DNA of 5,762 nucleotides from assembly GCA_021814855.1 (NCBI GenBank), contig JAKAHQ010000131.1:1-5762 (forward strand), written 5' to 3'. The notes beneath the pieces were generated by a model. That model saw nothing but the letters and a program-made list of their open reading frames with translations, did no database searches and had not been told where the DNA came from. Within the stretch, counting starts at the first letter, position 1, and every line of letters begins with the position of its first letter. The stretch is from Bacteroidota bacterium. GTDB lineage: Bacteria; Bacteroidota; Ignavibacteria; Ignavibacteriales; Melioribacteraceae. The translations under genes and the position numbers were made by a program. Below, piece by piece: positions 4,337 through 5,762 of the stretch.

Positions 4337-5762
4337 ATGAAAACACATGTACGAATTTTAATCGCTCTTTCAATTCTAATTTTTACCGGTATACCATCAA
4401 CGCTTTTTCCACAATCAAAAGAAATTAAGAACGGTATAGAATTAAGCGCGGCCGGATATAACGTAAAAGTTCAGTTTATTGAAGACAATATTGTGCGGGT
4501 GACAAAGTGGAATTTCAAAGGTACGCCCGAAAAGTTAAGTCTCTCCGTTATTAAAAAGGATTTACCAAAGTTGAAAATAAGCTCGGAACGGAAAGGAGAT
4601 TTTATTTACCTCTCTTCACTATCGCTAACTCTAAAGATTTCGAAGAAAGACGGCAATGTTGAGTTTGCGACAAAGGATAATTCCGAAATATTAAAAGAGA
4701 AAGACGCTCCCATATTTAAGCCAGTAGTTTACTACAATGATTCCGGCTTTACTATTCAACAAAGTTTTCAATTAACTTCCGATGAAGGTATTTACGGACT
4801 CGGCGAACAGGAAGAAGGATATTTTAATTTCCGGGGTAAGAAAATTGAGTTGGCGCAGGCTAATGTCGGCGCCGCAAATTCGTTTCTCGTTTCAACTAAT
4901 AATTACGGAATTCTATGGGATAATTATTCCAAGACAATTTTTTCCGATGACGAAGACGGCTTGAAAATTTGGTCGGACATCGGCAGCAACATAGATTATT
5001 ATTTTGTCTACGGAAAAAATATGGATGACATTATTTCCGGCTATCGCAATCTGACCGGCAAAGCGCCGATGTACGGCAAATGGGCATTCGGCTACTGGCA
5101 AAGCAAGGAACATTATCAAACGCAAGCCGAGTTGATGAGCGTTGCCGAAAAATATCGCCGGTTAAAATATCCTATCGATAACATAATTCAGGATTGGGAT
5201 TACTGGAACGGTGCGCAGAACTGGGGCGGAATGTTTTTCGACAAAACATTATTCCCCCGTCCCAAAGAAATGTGCGACAGTTTACACTCGCTGCACTTCC
5301 ACATAATCATTTCAATTTGGCCGGCGCTTGGACCTAACACGGAAATTTATAAAGATATGATGAAGCATGGATATCTATATAAACCTGTCGGATGGGCGGG
5401 TTTCAAATATTACGACGCATTCAACCCTTCGGCAAACGCTCTTTACTGGAAATATTTAAAGAAGGGACTTTATTCAAAGGGACTTGACGGATGGTGGATC
5501 GATTCGACCGAACCGGATGTTGTTAACGCCATGACGAAAGAATCGAGCGAGTATGAGTTGAAAAAAATGGGAAGAAATTTTCTCGGTTCGTGGGCAAGAT
5601 ACTTGAATGCTTTTTCGCTGGCGATGACAGACGACATTTATAAAGATTGGAGAAAGGAAACATCGAAGCGGCGAGCGTATATTTTAACAAGATCTACTTT
5701 TGCAGGGCAGCAGCGCAATGCCGCAACTACATGGTACGGCGATATAGATGCGAGCTGGAAAA
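4337..5762 (+). CDS. Exported GH31 glycoside hydrolase, probable alpha-xylosidase (3' end missing)
   Basis: 475 codons plus one base, cut by the right edge; relatives without insertions are around 800 residues. The N-terminus (MKTHVR, then a hydrophobic stretch to about residue 24) looks like a signal peptide without a lipobox Cys. Residues about 30-245 form the GH31 N-terminal beta-sandwich, with GIYGLGEQEEGYFNFRG and YGILWDNYS. The TIM barrel starts near FGYWQSKEHY (residue 251 on), followed by QDWDYW (285-290) and ISIWP ending at Trp328-Pro. The catalytic nucleophile is Asp389 in GWWIDSTEPD, and the acid/base is Asp469 in WYGDIDASW, after RSTFAGQQR (452-460). The WWIDSTEPD and FAGQQR signatures favour alpha-xylosidase over alpha-glucosidase; substrate is an inference. 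There is no room for the PA14 insert found in some bacterial alpha-xylosidases. The start at 4337 has a weak ribosome site (GGGAT); an in-frame ATG at 4307 exists but lies inside the T9SS remnant and would bury the signal peptide. Confidence 0.92.
   Translation, partial: MKTHVRILIALSILIFTGIPSTLFPQSKEIKNGIELSAAGYNVKVQFIEDNIVRVTKWNFKGTPEKLSLSVIKKDLPKLKISSERKGDFIYLSSLSLTLKISKKDGNVEFATKDNSEILKEKDAPIFKPVVYYNDSGFTIQQSFQLTSDEGIYGLGEQEEGYFNFRGKKIELAQANVGAANSFLVSTNNYGILWDNYSKTIFSDDEDGLKIWSDIGSNIDYYFVYGKNMDDIISGYRNLTGKAPMYGKWAFGYWQSKEHYQTQAELMSVAEKYRRLKYPIDNIIQDWDYWNGAQNWGGMFFDKTLFPRPKEMCDSLHSLHFHIIISIWPALGPNTEIYKDMMKHGYLYKPVGWAGFKYYDAFNPSANALYWKYLKKGLYSKGLDGWWIDSTEPDVVNAMTKESSEYELKKMGRNFLGSWARYLNAFSLAMTDDIYKDWRKETSKRRAYILTRSTFAGQQRNAATTWYGDIDASWK

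Noticed and set aside
4179..4373. Minus-strand open frame of 64 codons
   Set aside because: It overlaps the T9SS remnant and the GH31 signal peptide, has no ribosome site and no family resemblance.
4782..5125. Open frames at 4782-4964 (plus) and 4913-5125 (minus)
   Set aside because: They are embedded in the well-supported GH31 coding frame.
1..5762. CRISPR array, tRNA, rRNA, insertion sequence or attachment site
   Set aside because: No regularly spaced repeats, cloverleaf-type sequence, transposase frame or terminal inverted repeats were seen.

Overview
The window is AT-rich, densely coding DNA, most likely from a bacterium of the FCB group and perhaps an Ignavibacteria / Melioribacter-like lineage. 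The main clue is a C-terminal type IX secretion (T9SS) type A sorting domain containing QNYPNPFNPST and ending in a short Lys-rich tail, a form very common in Ignavibacteria and relatives. The lineage is an inference from this motif and from base composition; there is no rRNA or other marker gene.

Layout. (1) Positions 1-1448, minus strand: a sodium:solute symporter (SSS/SGLT family), probably starting at TTG and cut by the left edge. (2) Positions 1449-2276: an 828-bp divergent intergenic region. It carries four copies of a 17-bp palindrome (TATATC-N5-GATATA), arranged as two mirror-image pairs. Each pair has the same 34-bp spacing, and its gene-proximal copy overlaps a -10-like box. (3) Positions 2277-4103, plus strand: a secreted 608-residue protein with a signal peptide, two tandem jelly-roll (LamG-like) domains and a T9SS sorting domain. 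A strong intrinsic terminator follows at 4133-4177. (4) Positions 4241-4330: a short orphan stretch matching, codon for codon, the last 24 codons of a T9SS sorting domain, with CAA where the stop codon should be. It is read in frame into the next gene. (5) Positions 4337-5762, plus strand: the first 475 codons of an exported GH31 glycoside hydrolase resembling alpha-xylosidases, cut by the right edge.

Taken together this looks like a small glycan-utilisation locus: a cell-surface or secreted glycan-binding-type protein, an exo-acting alpha-glycosidase (probably for xylose-decorated glycans) and a sodium-driven importer for the released sugar. The transporter and the secreted protein appear to be controlled by one unidentified regulator through matched operator pairs. 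The GH31 gene lies beyond a terminator, has no copy of the operator, and sits directly behind the debris of a lost T9SS gene.
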